Shown here: positions 26,621 to 35,690 of the stretch, one piece after another
Layout of the letters: every line of letters begins with the position of its first letter
Position numbering within the stretch: the stretch's first letter is position 1
Assembly (NCBI GenBank): GCA_013042915.1
Contig: JABDPF010000014.1
Location: forward strand, 1-51,293
DNA from: Lysobacterales bacterium
GTDB lineage: Bacteria > Pseudomonadota > Gammaproteobacteria > Xanthomonadales > SZUA-36
DNA: 51,293 nt
Direction of reading: 5' to 3'
Notes under the pieces: generated by a model
What the model saw: the letters and a program-made list of their open reading frames with translations, nothing else
The model's database searches: none
Told to the model about the DNA's origin: nothing
Made by a program: the position numbers and the translations under genes

Positions 26621-28413
26621 AGAAAACACTGGTTGGAATGGTTTTAATCGTCGTGGCGTTTGCCGCGGGACTCCTGGTTGCGCCCATGGTCACGAGCTCT
26701 AAAGGTACCCTTGAACAGCCCGAGCAGGCGACCGACGGCGAGCCCGAGATCCTCTATTGGGTTGCGCCGATGGATCCGAACTTCAAGCGCGACCAGCCCG
26801 GCAAATCACCCATGGGGATGGACCTGGTGCCGGTGTACGCGAACGCGTCTGGCGGCGATGGCGTGACGATCAATCCCCAGGTGGAGAACAACCTGGGCGT
26901 GCGGACCGCAAGGGCCGAGGTCCGTCCGCTGTGGCGGCGTATCGAGGCCACCGGTTACGTCGATTTCGATGAAACTCGCATCAGCCATATCAATACCCGC
27001 GTAACGGGCTGGATCGTCAACCTGGGCGTCGAAGCGGAGGGCGAGAAGGTCGCTCGGGGCGACCTGCTGTTCGAATTCTATTCACCAGAGCTGGTTAACG
27101 CACAAAAAGAATACCTTTCGGCGTTGCGGCGCAACCGCGATCTGCTGCTGGACGGCGCGGAGGATAAGCTGCGTGCCCTGGGCATGAGGCAGGAGCAGGT
27201 CCGGGCCCTGGCGAAAAACGGTGTGGCCTCCGAGAACGTGAGCATCACGGCTCCGCAGGACGGGATCGTGACGTCGTTGAGCGTGCGCGAGGGAATGTAC
27301 GTTCAACCCAATACGCCGATCATGAGCCTGGCGGACCTGTCCAGTGTCTGGCTGCAGGCTGAAGTGTTCGAATCCCAGGCCGGCTGGGTGGCGGAAGGAC
27401 AGGACGCCACGGCCACGCTGGATTACATGCCCGGCGTCGAATTCACCGGCCAGGTGGACTACGTGTACCCGGTGCTTGACGCGGCGACGCGAACCCTCCG
27501 CGTGCGTCTGCAATTCGACAACCCCGATCGCCGCCTCAAACCCAACATGTACGCGCAGGTCACCCTTTATGGCCGGCTCAAGCCCAACGCGCTGACCATC
27601 CCCCGCGAGGCGCTGATACCGGCGCCAGGCCACGATCGGGTCGTGCGGGTGCAGGGTGATGGCGAGTTCGAGGTCAGCGAGGTGATGACCGGCCTGGAAA
27701 GCGGCGAGCATGTCGAAATCCTAGCCGGCCTGTCGGAGGGAGACCGGGTGGTGACCTCGGCGCAGTTCCTGATCGACTCGGAGGCGAGCATCAGTGGATC
27801 CATCCGGCGACTCGATGCCGACCCGGACCCCGTCGACCGGCGCAGCCTGGAGCGGGTGTTTGCCAGCGGGCGGGTCGAGGAGGTCGATCGGGAAAGTCTG
27901 CGCGTCAGGATCAGCCACGGCCCGATCGACGCGCTGGGTTGGCCCGCCATGAACATGATGTTCGACTCGGTGGCCGGCCTCGACCTCACCGATGTCGCGC
28001 GGGGGCAAAACGTACGGTTCGGCCTGCTGCAACAACGGAGCGGGGAATACGTTCTCGAGCATATCCACCTTGGTGCCGGCGCCGGTCTGGAAACGGAGGG
28101 GGATTCCGCCGGGCACCACTCGCACGCGGCGCCCGAACCCGAACCGGGCCGCGAAATCACCGCGATGGCGGTCGTTCACGGGGTGATGGCCGACGATCGC
28201 GTGCTGAAACTCGAGCACGAGCCCATTCCCGAGCTGGGCTGGCCCGCCATGACGATGAATTTCGACGTCGCGGCGGACGTTCCGTTAAACGCCCTGGGAG
28301 AGGGTGCGGAAATCCACTTTACAATGCGCGAGTCCGCTCAGGGTGGTTGGGTCATCCACCACATTCACGTCATGACGCCGGCATCGGCCCCCGGAGGACA
28401 CGACCATGATTGA
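26617..28413 (+). CDS. cusB: RND periplasmic adaptor CusB with two C-terminal CusF domains
   Basis: 598 residues, about 190 longer than E. coli CusB. Order: N-terminal membrane helix; a heavy-metal-binding segment (about 44-70) with YWVAPMDPNF and SPMGMDLVPVY; barrel-sandwich hybrid, alpha-hairpin and beta-barrel of an HlyD-type adaptor (about 80-400); then two CusF-like domains. In CusF, Cu(I)/Ag(I) is bound by His, two Met and a Trp. The first copy has His434, Trp442, Met445 and Met447 (SHGPIDALGWPAMNMMF), the second His534, Trp542, Met545 and Met547 (EHEPIPELGWPAMTMNF), with identical spacing. The chaperone function that is a separate protein in E. coli is thus built in, twice. It overlaps cusC by four and cusA by eight bases. 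Confidence 0.92.
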   Translation: MKKTLVGMVLIVVAFAAGLLVAPMVTSSKGTLEQPEQATDGEPEILYWVAPMDPNFKRDQPGKSPMGMDLVPVYANASGGDGVTINPQVENNLGVRTARAEVRPLWRRIEATGYVDFDETRISHINTRVTGWIVNLGVEAEGEKVARGDLLFEFYSPELVNAQKEYLSALRRNRDLLLDGAEDKLRALGMRQEQVRALAKNGVASENVSITAPQDGIVTSLSVREGMYVQPNTPIMSLADLSSVWLQAEVFESQAGWVAEGQDATATLDYMPGVEFTGQVDYVYPVLDAATRTLRVRLQFDNPDRRLKPNMYAQVTLYGRLKPNALTIPREALIPAPGHDRVVRVQGDGEFEVSEVMTGLESGEHVEILAGLSEGDRVVTSAQFLIDSEASISGSIRRLDADPDPVDRRSLERVFASGRVEEVDRESLRVRISHGPIDALGWPAMNMMFDSVAGLDLTDVARGQNVRFGLLQQRSGEYVLEHIHLGAGAGLETEGDSAGHHSHAAPEPEPGREITAMAVVHGVMADDRVLKLEHEPIPELGWPAMTMNFDVAADVPLNALGEGAEIHFTMRESAQGGWVIHHIHVMTPASAPGGHDHD

Positions 28414-31400
28414 AGCCATCATCCGCTGGTCGGTTGCGAATCGCTTTATCGTGGTCCTGCTGAGCCTGGTGCTCGGGGCGGGTGGAGCTTACGTGACGCT
28501 CAATACGCCGGTCGATGCGCTGCCGGACCTCTCCGACGTGCAGGTTATCGTCAAGACGTCCTATCCGGGGCAGGCGCCCCAGGTGGTCGAGGACCAGGTG
28601 ACCTATCCGCTGACCACCGCCCTGCTGTCGGTGCCCGGCGCGACGACGGTTCGGGGCTTTTCCTTCTTTGGCGATTCCTACGTGTACGTGATCTTCGAGG
28701 ACGGCACCGACCTGTACTGGGCCCGTTCGCGCGTGCTCGAATACCTCAACCAGGTGGCCGGGCAGTTACCGCCTACGGCGGAGCCGGGGCTGGGGCCGGA
28801 CGCCACGGGTGTTGGCTGGATCTACCAGTACGCGCTGGTGGACCGCAGCGGAGAACACGACCTGGCCCAGTTGCGATCCATCCAGGACTGGTTCCTCAAG
28901 TTCGAACTGCAGACCGTTCCCGGGGTGGCCGAGGTCGCAACCGTGGGGGGCATGGTGCGGCAGTACCAGGTGGTGCTCAATCCTGACGCGCTGCGGGCGC
29001 ATGGCATGCCGCTGGCCCACGTGCGGACGGCCATTCAGCGCGGCAACCAGGAAGTGGGCGGCTCGGTCATCGAGATGGGCGAAGCGGAGTACATGGTGCG
29101 CGCCACCGGCTATCTGCAATCGGTGGAAGACCTCGAACAGATTCCCCTGGGCGTCAATGTGCGCGGCACGCCGCTGCGCCTGGCAGACGTCGCCAATATC
29201 CAGATAGGTCCGCAGATGCGGCGCGGTATCGCGGAGCTCGATGGTGAAGGGGAAGTTGTCGGCGGTATCGTGGTGATGCGCTTCGGGGAAAATGCGCGCT
29301 CCACGATCGACGGAGTGAAGGCACGGCTCCGAGAATTGAAATCCGGGCTGCCCGACGGTGTCGAAATCGTCGAGACCTACGATCGATCGGCCCTGATCTC
29401 GCGCGCGGTGGATACCCTGCAGCAGAAGCTGATCGAGGAGTTCATCGTAGTTGCCCTGGTCTGCCTGCTGTTCCTGTTCCACCTCCGTTCGTCCCTGGTC
29501 GTGATCGTCAGCCTGCCGTTGGGGATCATGGCGGCTTTCCTGGTGATGAACGCCCAGGGTCTGAACGCGAACATCATGTCGCTGGGGGGCATCGCCATCG
29601 CCATTGGCGCCATGGTGGACGCGGCCATCGTGATGGTCGAAACGGTGCACAAGAAGATGGAGGAGCCCTCCTACGACCCGCGCCAACACTGGTCGACGAT
29701 CACCGAGTCCGCCGTCGAGGTCGGACCGCCGTTGTTTTTCTCGCTGCTGATCATCACGCTGAGTTTTTTCCCGGTGTTCTCCCTGCAGGCGCAGGAGGGG
29801 CGGATGTTCGCACCGCTGGCATACACCAAGACCTATGCGATGGCCGCGTCCGCGGGGCTGTCGATTACCCTGGTGCCAGTACTGATGGGGTATTTCATCC
29901 GGGGGCGGATCGTGAGCGAGCATCGCAATCCCCTGAACCGGCTGTTGGTCTGGCTGTACCGCCCGCTGATCCGCGTCGTCACCCGCCATCCCTGGCCGGT
30001 AGTGGGGGTCACGCTGGTGCTGGTGATTGCAGGTTTCTGGCCGGCAAACAGGCTCGGCTCGGAATTCATGCCCGACCTGAACGAGGGCGACCTGATGTAC
30101 ATGCCGACGACCTTTCCCGGTATCTCCATCGGCAAGGCGCAGGAGTTGCTTCAGCAGACCAACAAGTTGATTCGCACGGTGCCCGAGGTCGAGCAGGTGT
30201 TCGGCAAGATCGGCCGGGCGGAAACCGCCACCGACCCGGCGCCGCTGACGATGATCGAAACGGTTATCCGACTCAAGCCGGAAGTGGAGTGGCGCGAGGG
30301 TATCGACATCCACGGGATCAAGGAAGAACTCGACCGCCGCGTTCAGATTCCAGGCCTGACCAACGCGTGGGTCTGGCCGATCAAGACCCGCATCGACATG
30401 CTTGCCACGGGCATCAAAACCCCGGTCGGAATCAAGATTGCCGGTCAGGATTTAGAAGTAATACAATCAATTGGAAGCGAAATCGAACGTGTTTTGAAAG
30501 CTGTCCCGGGAACGACCTCGGCCTTTTCGGAGCGGGTCGCCGGTGGGCGTTACGTCACCGTGGACATTCTCCGCGAGCGCGCCTCTCGCTATGGGCTGAA
30601 CATCGACGACGTGCAGGACGTCGTCCGCACCGCCGTCGGCGGCATGAACGTCACCGAGACAGTCGAGGGGCTGGAACGCTACCCGGTGAATGTGCGCTAT
30701 CCCCAGGGTGTTCGTGACTCGGTCGATAAACTGCGTGAATTGCCCGTGGTGACGGCCACGGGCCAGCAAATTCCGCTATCCGCCGTGGCCGACATCCGGG
30801 TCGAAGACGGCCCGCCGGGCATCAAGAGCGAAAACGCACGGCTCAACGGCTGGATTTTCGTCGATATCGAGGGGGTGGACCTGGGCAGCTATGTCGAGGC
30901 CGCCCGCAAGGCCGTGGCGGAAAACGTCGAGCTGCCGCCCGGTTATTCACTGAGATGGTCCGGCCAGTACGAGTACATGGAGCGGGCCAAACAACGGTTG
31001 TTGGTCGTCGTGCCGCTCACGCTGGTCACGATCATTCTCCTGCTGTTCATCAATTTCCGCAGCATGGCGGAAGTTCTGATCATCATGGGCACGCTGCCGA
31101 CCGCCCTCATCGGCGGTATCTGGTTGCTGTACCTGCTCGACTACCACGTGTCGGTGGCCGTCGGCGTCGGCTTTATCGCGCTGGCCGGCGTGGCGATCGA
31201 GATCGGCGTGATCATGCTCGTGTACCTGAAGCAGGCGCTGGCCGCGGAGAGGGCCCGGGCAGAAAACGACCGGCGCCGCATGACGGTGGACGACCTCGCC
31301 GCCGCCGTGACCGAAGGCGCCCTGATGCGTGTGCGGCCCATCATGATGACCGTCGCCACCATCGTTGTGGGCCTGTTGCCGATCATGCTCGGCAGCGGTA

Positions 31401-31534
31401 CCGGATCCGAGGTCATGCGGCGCATCGCCGCTCCGATGGTCGGTGGAATGATCAGCGCCACGATCCTGACGCTGGCGCTGATACCGGCCGTCTTCCTGCT
31501 GTGGCAAAAGCGCCGCCTGGCGAACCACCAGTGA
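28406..31534 (+). CDS. cusA: Cu(I)/Ag(I) efflux RND pump
   Basis: 1042 residues, the normal length of a heavy-metal-efflux RND protein with 12 transmembrane helices and two large periplasmic loops. The HME-type proton relay helix reads GAMVDAAIVMVET. Candidate Met residues for the periplasmic copper path lie in EGDLMYMPTTFPGI and in PIKTRIDMLATGIKTP, segments matching the CusA Met positions and supporting monovalent over divalent metals. It exports copper or silver from cytoplasm and periplasm through the CusB adaptor and TolC-like channel. A tract at about 30451-30500 (residues ~683-698) is 68% A+T and uses TTA, GTA, ATA and TCA codons, unlike the rest of the gene. Confidence 0.93.
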   Translation: MIEAIIRWSVANRFIVVLLSLVLGAGGAYVTLNTPVDALPDLSDVQVIVKTSYPGQAPQVVEDQVTYPLTTALLSVPGATTVRGFSFFGDSYVYVIFEDGTDLYWARSRVLEYLNQVAGQLPPTAEPGLGPDATGVGWIYQYALVDRSGEHDLAQLRSIQDWFLKFELQTVPGVAEVATVGGMVRQYQVVLNPDALRAHGMPLAHVRTAIQRGNQEVGGSVIEMGEAEYMVRATGYLQSVEDLEQIPLGVNVRGTPLRLADVANIQIGPQMRRGIAELDGEGEVVGGIVVMRFGENARSTIDGVKARLRELKSGLPDGVEIVETYDRSALISRAVDTLQQKLIEEFIVVALVCLLFLFHLRSSLVVIVSLPLGIMAAFLVMNAQGLNANIMSLGGIAIAIGAMVDAAIVMVETVHKKMEEPSYDPRQHWSTITESAVEVGPPLFFSLLIITLSFFPVFSLQAQEGRMFAPLAYTKTYAMAASAGLSITLVPVLMGYFIRGRIVSEHRNPLNRLLVWLYRPLIRVVTRHPWPVVGVTLVLVIAGFWPANRLGSEFMPDLNEGDLMYMPTTFPGISIGKAQELLQQTNKLIRTVPEVEQVFGKIGRAETATDPAPLTMIETVIRLKPEVEWREGIDIHGIKEELDRRVQIPGLTNAWVWPIKTRIDMLATGIKTPVGIKIAGQDLEVIQSIGSEIERVLKAVPGTTSAFSERVAGGRYVTVDILRERASRYGLNIDDVQDVVRTAVGGMNVTETVEGLERYPVNVRYPQGVRDSVDKLRELPVVTATGQQIPLSAVADIRVEDGPPGIKSENARLNGWIFVDIEGVDLGSYVEAARKAVAENVELPPGYSLRWSGQYEYMERAKQRLLVVVPLTLVTIILLLFINFRSMAEVLIIMGTLPTALIGGIWLLYLLDYHVSVAVGVGFIALAGVAIEIGVIMLVYLKQALAAERARAENDRRRMTVDDLAAAVTEGALMRVRPIMMTVATIVVGLLPIMLGSGTGSEVMRRIAAPMVGGMISATILTLALIPAVFLLWQKRRLANHQ

Positions 31535-31553
31535 TCGCGCTGCGGGCGCGATC
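31533..31553. terminator. Hairpin between convergent cusA and copA
   Basis: GATCGCGC (31533-31540) pairs perfectly with GCGCGATC (31546-31553) around a 5-base loop, beginning inside the cusA stop codon. The two genes are only 27 bases apart tail to tail, so this stem is the likely shared transcription end point, although neither strand shows a long T-run. Confidence 0.4.
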
Positions 31554-31561
31554 TTGTCGGG

Positions 31562-33739
31562 TCAGAGCCGGGCGTTCCTCAGCCTGAGGGAATTGGCGAT
31601 GACCGATACTGAGCTGAAACTCATGGCCGCCGCGGCGATCATCGGGTTAAGGAGCAGGCCGATAAAGGGATAGAGTGCTCCCGCTGCGATCGGCACGCCC
31701 ACGCCGTTGTAGACGAACGCGAAAAACAGGTTTTGCCGTATGTTGTTCATCGCCAGGTGGCTGAGGCGGCGGGCGCGCGCCACCCCGCGCAGGTCGCCCT
31801 TGATAAGCGTGACATCAGCGCTTTCCATCGCGATATCGGTGCCGTCACCCATGGCGATGCCGACATCGGCCGCGGCCAGGGCGGGCGAGTCGTTGATGCC
31901 GTCGCCGGCCATCGCGACGCGGTGTCCCGAGGCCTGGAACTGCTGGACGACCTCCAGTTTCTGTTCGGGCAGCACGCCGGCGCGCACGTCGTCGATGCCC
32001 AGTTCCCGCGCCACGGCCCGCGCGGTTCGTTCGTTGTCGCCGGTGACCATGACCAGCCGAACACCTTCGCCATGCAGGGTCTCGATGGCGGCGGGGGTGC
32101 TGTCCTTGACCGGGTCGGAGATGGCCAGGATGCCGGCCAGGCGGCCGTCGACGGCGACCCAAACCGTGGTCGCCCCGGCGCCACGCTCGCGGTCGGCGGC
32201 CTCGCTGAGTGGCGCGGTATCGATACCCTCCGCGGTCAGGAAAGCATCGCTGCCGAGCAGCACGCTGTGGCCCGAGACGACCCCCCGCACGCCCCGGCCG
32301 GTGACGGCTTCAAAGCCCGTGCTGTCGGCAGGGATCACGCCCTGCTCGCGGGCGCCGGTCATGATGGCGTCCGCCAGGGGGTGTTCGCTGCGGCGCTCGA
32401 GTGCTGCGGCGTAAGACAGCAGGTCAGCCTCCTCGAACCCATCGGCCGTGTGCACCGCCCGGAGGACTGGCTTGCCCTCGGTCAGGGTGCCGGTCTTGTC
32501 CACCAGCAATACGTCCACGTCGCGCAACACCTCGATCGCTTCAGCGTTGCGGAACAGAATGCCGTGGCGTGCCGCCGTGCCGGTCGCTGTGACGATCGAC
32601 ATCGGCGTGGCCAGGCCCAGCGCGCAGGGGCAGGCAATGATCAAGACCGCCACTGAGTTGACCAGGGCGTAGGCCATGGCGGGCTGCGGGCCCAGCCAGG
32701 CCCAGAGGACGAACGTGATTACCGCAACGGCAACCACCGCGGGCACGAACCAGGCGGCTACCCGGTCCGCCAGTTTTTGTACGGGGGCCCGGCTGCGCTG
32801 GGCCTCGCCGACCATCTGAACGATGCGGGCGAGCAGGGTGTCGTTACCCACTTTCTGGGCTTCCATCAGCAGGGAGCCGTTACCGTTCACGGTTGCCCCG
32901 ACCAGCGCGTCGCCCGGCTTTTTTCGTACCGGCACGGGTTCGCCCGATATCATCGACTCGTCGACGGTGCTCTCGCCCTCCAGCACGACGCCGTCGACCG
33001 GAATTTTCTCCCCGGGCCGCACCAGCAGCTTGAAGCCGGGCTGAACCTGTCCCAGCGGAATCTCTTTTTCGTGGCCGCAATCCGTGCGGCGCAGCGCGCG
33101 GGTCGGCGCAAGGCTAAGCAGGCCCCTGATGGCGTCCCCCGTTTTGGCGCGGGCGCGCAACTCCAGTACCTGGCCGAACAGTACGAGCGTCACGATCACC
33201 GCGGCCGCTTCGAAGTACACGCCCACCCGTCCGTCCGCATCCCGGAACGAGGTGGGAAAGATGCCCGGTGCGGCGGTTGCCACGAGGCTGTAGGTATACG
33301 CCACGAAAACACCCAACCCGATCAGCGTGAACATGTTGAGGTTGCCGGTGCGGATCGACATCCAGGCCCGGCGGAAAAAAGGCAGCCCGGCCCAGAGACA
33401 GACGGGCGTTGCCAATGCCAACTGCACCCAGGGATGATGTTCGCCGGTGAACATGCCGCCCATGGCGATGGCCAGCAGTGGTAACGAAAAAATCGCAGCG
33501 ACCACCAGGCGTCTCTTCATGTCCCGGTACTCCGGGTCGTCTCCCGCGTCAGCCGAGGGCAGGGCGCCCGGCGCGAGCACCTGCTCCAGCGCCATGCCGC
33601 ATTTCGGGCAGGCGGCGGGCTCTTCGGAGACCACGGCCGGGCACATCGGGCAGATGAATTTACCCGCGAGGTCTTCGGCCGGGGTCTCGACCGACCCTGC
33701 AGCAGTTTCCTTGTGGCAGCAATGGCTTTCTTCAGGCAT
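31562..33739 (-). CDS. copA: Copper-translocating P1B-type ATPase
   Basis: 725 residues. Exports Cu(I) from the cytoplasm with ATP. Motifs: CPC in [13 protein letters not shown] (Cys370, Cys372), phosphorylated Asp414 in [18 protein letters not shown] in the actuator domain, SEHPLADAI (His-Pro pair) and [11 protein letters not shown]. The last helices contain YNGVGVP and MSFSSVSVI, the Asn/Tyr and Met/Ser signature of Cu(I)-specific P1B-1 pumps. Instead of the common CxxC ferredoxin-like domains, the N-terminus (about 28-55) has a zinc-ribbon-like heavy-metal-binding segment, [14 protein letters not shown], preceded by a Cys/His-rich start. It is convergent to cusA, so it is regulated from its own promoter in the 185 bases shared with the acyl-CoA synthetase gene. 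I see no clear CueR operator there. Confidence 0.92.
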   Translation of the reverse strand: MPEESHCCHKETAAGSVETPAEDLAGKFICPMCPAVVSEEPAACPKCGMALEQVLAPGALPSADAGDDPEYRDMKRRLVVAAIFSLPLLAIAMGGMFTGEHHPWVQLALATPVCLWAGLPFFRRAWMSIRTGNLNMFTLIGLGVFVAYTYSLVATAAPGIFPTSFRDADGRVGVYFEAAAVIVTLVLFGQVLELRARAKTGDAIRGLLSLAPTRALRRTDCGHEKEIPLGQVQPGFKLLVRPGEKIPVDGVVLEGESTVDESMISGEPVPVRKKPGDALVGATVNGNGSLLMEAQKVGNDTLLARIVQMVGEAQRSRAPVQKLADRVAAWFVPAVVAVAVITFVLWAWLGPQPAMAYALVNSVAVLIIACPCALGLATPMSIVTATGTAARHGILFRNAEAIEVLRDVDVLLVDKTGTLTEGKPVLRAVHTADGFEEADLLSYAAALERRSEHPLADAIMTGAREQGVIPADSTGFEAVTGRGVRGVVSGHSVLLGSDAFLTAEGIDTAPLSEAADRERGAGATTVWVAVDGRLAGILAISDPVKDSTPAAIETLHGEGVRLVMVTGDNERTARAVARELGIDDVRAGVLPEQKLEVVQQFQASGHRVAMAGDGINDSPALAAADVGIAMGDGTDIAMESADVTLIKGDLRGVARARRLSHLAMNNIRQNLFFAFVYNGVGVPIAAGALYPFIGLLLNPMIAAAAMSFSSVSVIANSLRLRNARL

Positions 33740-33924
33740 TCGTCGTCCCTGTGCGCTCCGGCAAAGGGGTTCAGGTTAACAAATTACCGCCCTCTTTCAC
33801 GACCTTAATCAATGCAGCACGCGTCAATCAGCCTGATAATCCGGCCACGAACCGGTCCTCCGCGAATCAACCTTTTCGGGTCTCGTGCGAGGGCTCAATG
33901 CCAGCGGGCATGGAGACCACCTAG

Positions 33925-35610
33925 ATGAATACCCAACTCAGTCAATTCAGAGGCGCGAGCGCGCCGGCACTGGTCCACCAGACGATCGGCGAGCGCCTGG
34001 CGCAGACCGTGGCGGCCTTTCCGGATCACGACGCGCTGATTTCCCGTCACCAGGGCCTGCGCTGGACTTACGCCGAGTACGCCAAGGAAATCGAGCGTCT
34101 TGCAACCGGCCTGTTGAAACTCGGCATCCGGCCCGGCGACCGGGTTGGGATCTGGGCGCCGAACTGCGCTGAGTGGTGCCTGGCGCAATTCGCCACGGCA
34201 CGCATCGGCGCCATCCTGGTCAACGTCAACCCGGCCTACCGGGTATTCGAGCTGGAATACGCGCTGAACAAGTCCGGCTGCAAGGCGATCATCACGGCCG
34301 AGTCCTTCAAGAGCAGCCAGTACGTGGAAATGTTGCAGGAACTGGTGCCTGAACTGGCCGAGTGCGAGCCAGGGCGGCTCAAATCCGCAAAGCTCCCCGC
34401 GCTCGAGATCGTGATCCGGCTGGGAAGGTCCGTCACGCCGGGCATGTTCAATTTTGACGACGTATGCCGCATGGGCGGCGAGACGGAACACGACATGTTG
34501 AAGTCCGCGGAGAAAAGGCTCGATCCGCACGACGTCATCAATATCCAGTTCACCTCCGGCACGACGGGCAATCCGAAGGGCGCGGCGCTGACGCATCACA
34601 ACATCCTGAATAACGCCAACCAGGTGGCGCACGGCATGCGCTTCACCGAGAAAGACAGGCTGGTCATCCCGGTGCCTATGTACCATTGCTTCGGCATGGT
34701 GCTGGGCAAGCTGGCCTGCGTCAGTCGCGGTGCGGCTGCGATTTTCCCGTCCGATGCATTCGAGGCGGGTTCCGTGCTCGAAGCCGTGGAATCGGAAAAG
34801 GCCACGGCACTGCACGGGGTGCCCACCATGTTCATCGCCGAGCTCGAATACCCCGGGTTCGATGGCTTCGACCTGTCCACCCTGCGCACCGGGATCATGG
34901 CCGGGGCGCCTTGCCCGGTGGAAGTGATGAAAAAGGTCATCGAGCGCATGCACATGGCCGAGGTGCTGATCGCGTATGGCCAGACCGAATGCAGCCCGGT
35001 CAACCACATGACGCTTGCTGACGACCCGATAGAGAAGCGGGTGGAAACGGTGGGACGCGCCGGGCCGCACATCGAGGTGAAGATTCTCGACGAGAACGGC
35101 GACATCGTGCCTGTCGGTGAAACCGGTGATATCTGTTCACGGGGATATGCCGTGATGAAGGGGTACTGGGAGGACCCGGAGAAAACCGCCGAGACCGTGG
35201 ACGATGAGGGCTGGTTGCACAGCGGAGATCTGGGCGTGATGGACGAGGAAGGCTACGTCACGGTCGTTGGCCGCCTCAAGGACATGATCATCCGGGGCGG
35301 TGAGAACATTTACCCCCGTGAGATCGAGGAGTTCCTGTTTACCCATCCAAAAATCCAGGACGCCAAGGTCATCGGCGTCGCGGACGAGCGCTTCGGTGAA
35401 GAGGTTTGCGCCTGGGTGCAAATCAAGGAGGGAGAGACGGTCAGCGAGGACGAGATAAGAGCGTTCTGCAAGAAAAACATCGCCTATTTCAAAGTGCCCC
35501 GCTATATCCGCCTGGTCGAAGACTTTCCTATGACGGTCACCGGTAAAATTCAGAAATTCAAGATGCGGGAAATCATGGAGAAGGCCTTGCAAGCGGAGAA
35601 TGCCGCCTGA
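33925..35610 (+). CDS. Acyl-CoA synthetase (AMP-forming), ACSF2-like
   Basis: 561 residues of the ANL superfamily. The ATP-binding loop is [17 protein letters not shown], the adenylate-binding core includes MAYGQTE-like [10 protein letters not shown], and the hinge and C-terminal lid include [21 protein letters not shown] and [18 protein letters not shown], with the catalytic Lys in [10 protein letters not shown]. The pattern fits medium-chain fatty-acyl-CoA synthetases often annotated as AMP-binding protein or AtoE/ACSF2-like. It activates a fatty or branched carboxylate to its CoA ester using ATP. No beta-oxidation genes are adjacent, so its pathway is not evident. A GATAAT at 33835-33840 may be its -10 element but has no good -35. 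Confidence 0.87.
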   Translation: MNTQLSQFRGASAPALVHQTIGERLAQTVAAFPDHDALISRHQGLRWTYAEYAKEIERLATGLLKLGIRPGDRVGIWAPNCAEWCLAQFATARIGAILVNVNPAYRVFELEYALNKSGCKAIITAESFKSSQYVEMLQELVPELAECEPGRLKSAKLPALEIVIRLGRSVTPGMFNFDDVCRMGGETEHDMLKSAEKRLDPHDVINIQFTSGTTGNPKGAALTHHNILNNANQVAHGMRFTEKDRLVIPVPMYHCFGMVLGKLACVSRGAAAIFPSDAFEAGSVLEAVESEKATALHGVPTMFIAELEYPGFDGFDLSTLRTGIMAGAPCPVEVMKKVIERMHMAEVLIAYGQTECSPVNHMTLADDPIEKRVETVGRAGPHIEVKILDENGDIVPVGETGDICSRGYAVMKGYWEDPEKTAETVDDEGWLHSGDLGVMDEEGYVTVVGRLKDMIIRGGENIYPREIEEFLFTHPKIQDAKVIGVADERFGEEVCAWVQIKEGETVSEDEIRAFCKKNIAYFKVPRYIRLVEDFPMTVTGKIQKFKMREIMEKALQAENAA

Positions 35611-35690
35611 CGCAGGAGCCCCAGGCGACCCACCGCACTTTTCAAGCGCGGAAGGCTGCAAAAGCTCAAAGAGCGTCGTAAACTCAGGGC

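Noticed and set aside
28766-30313. A 515-codon minus-strand frame inside cusA
   Set aside because: Gln/His/Asp-rich shadow of a certain RND gene with no family match.
33740-33924. CueR-type operator in the copA upstream region
   Set aside because: No dyad of the ACCTTCC…GGAAGGT type with a 19-base spacer could be found.
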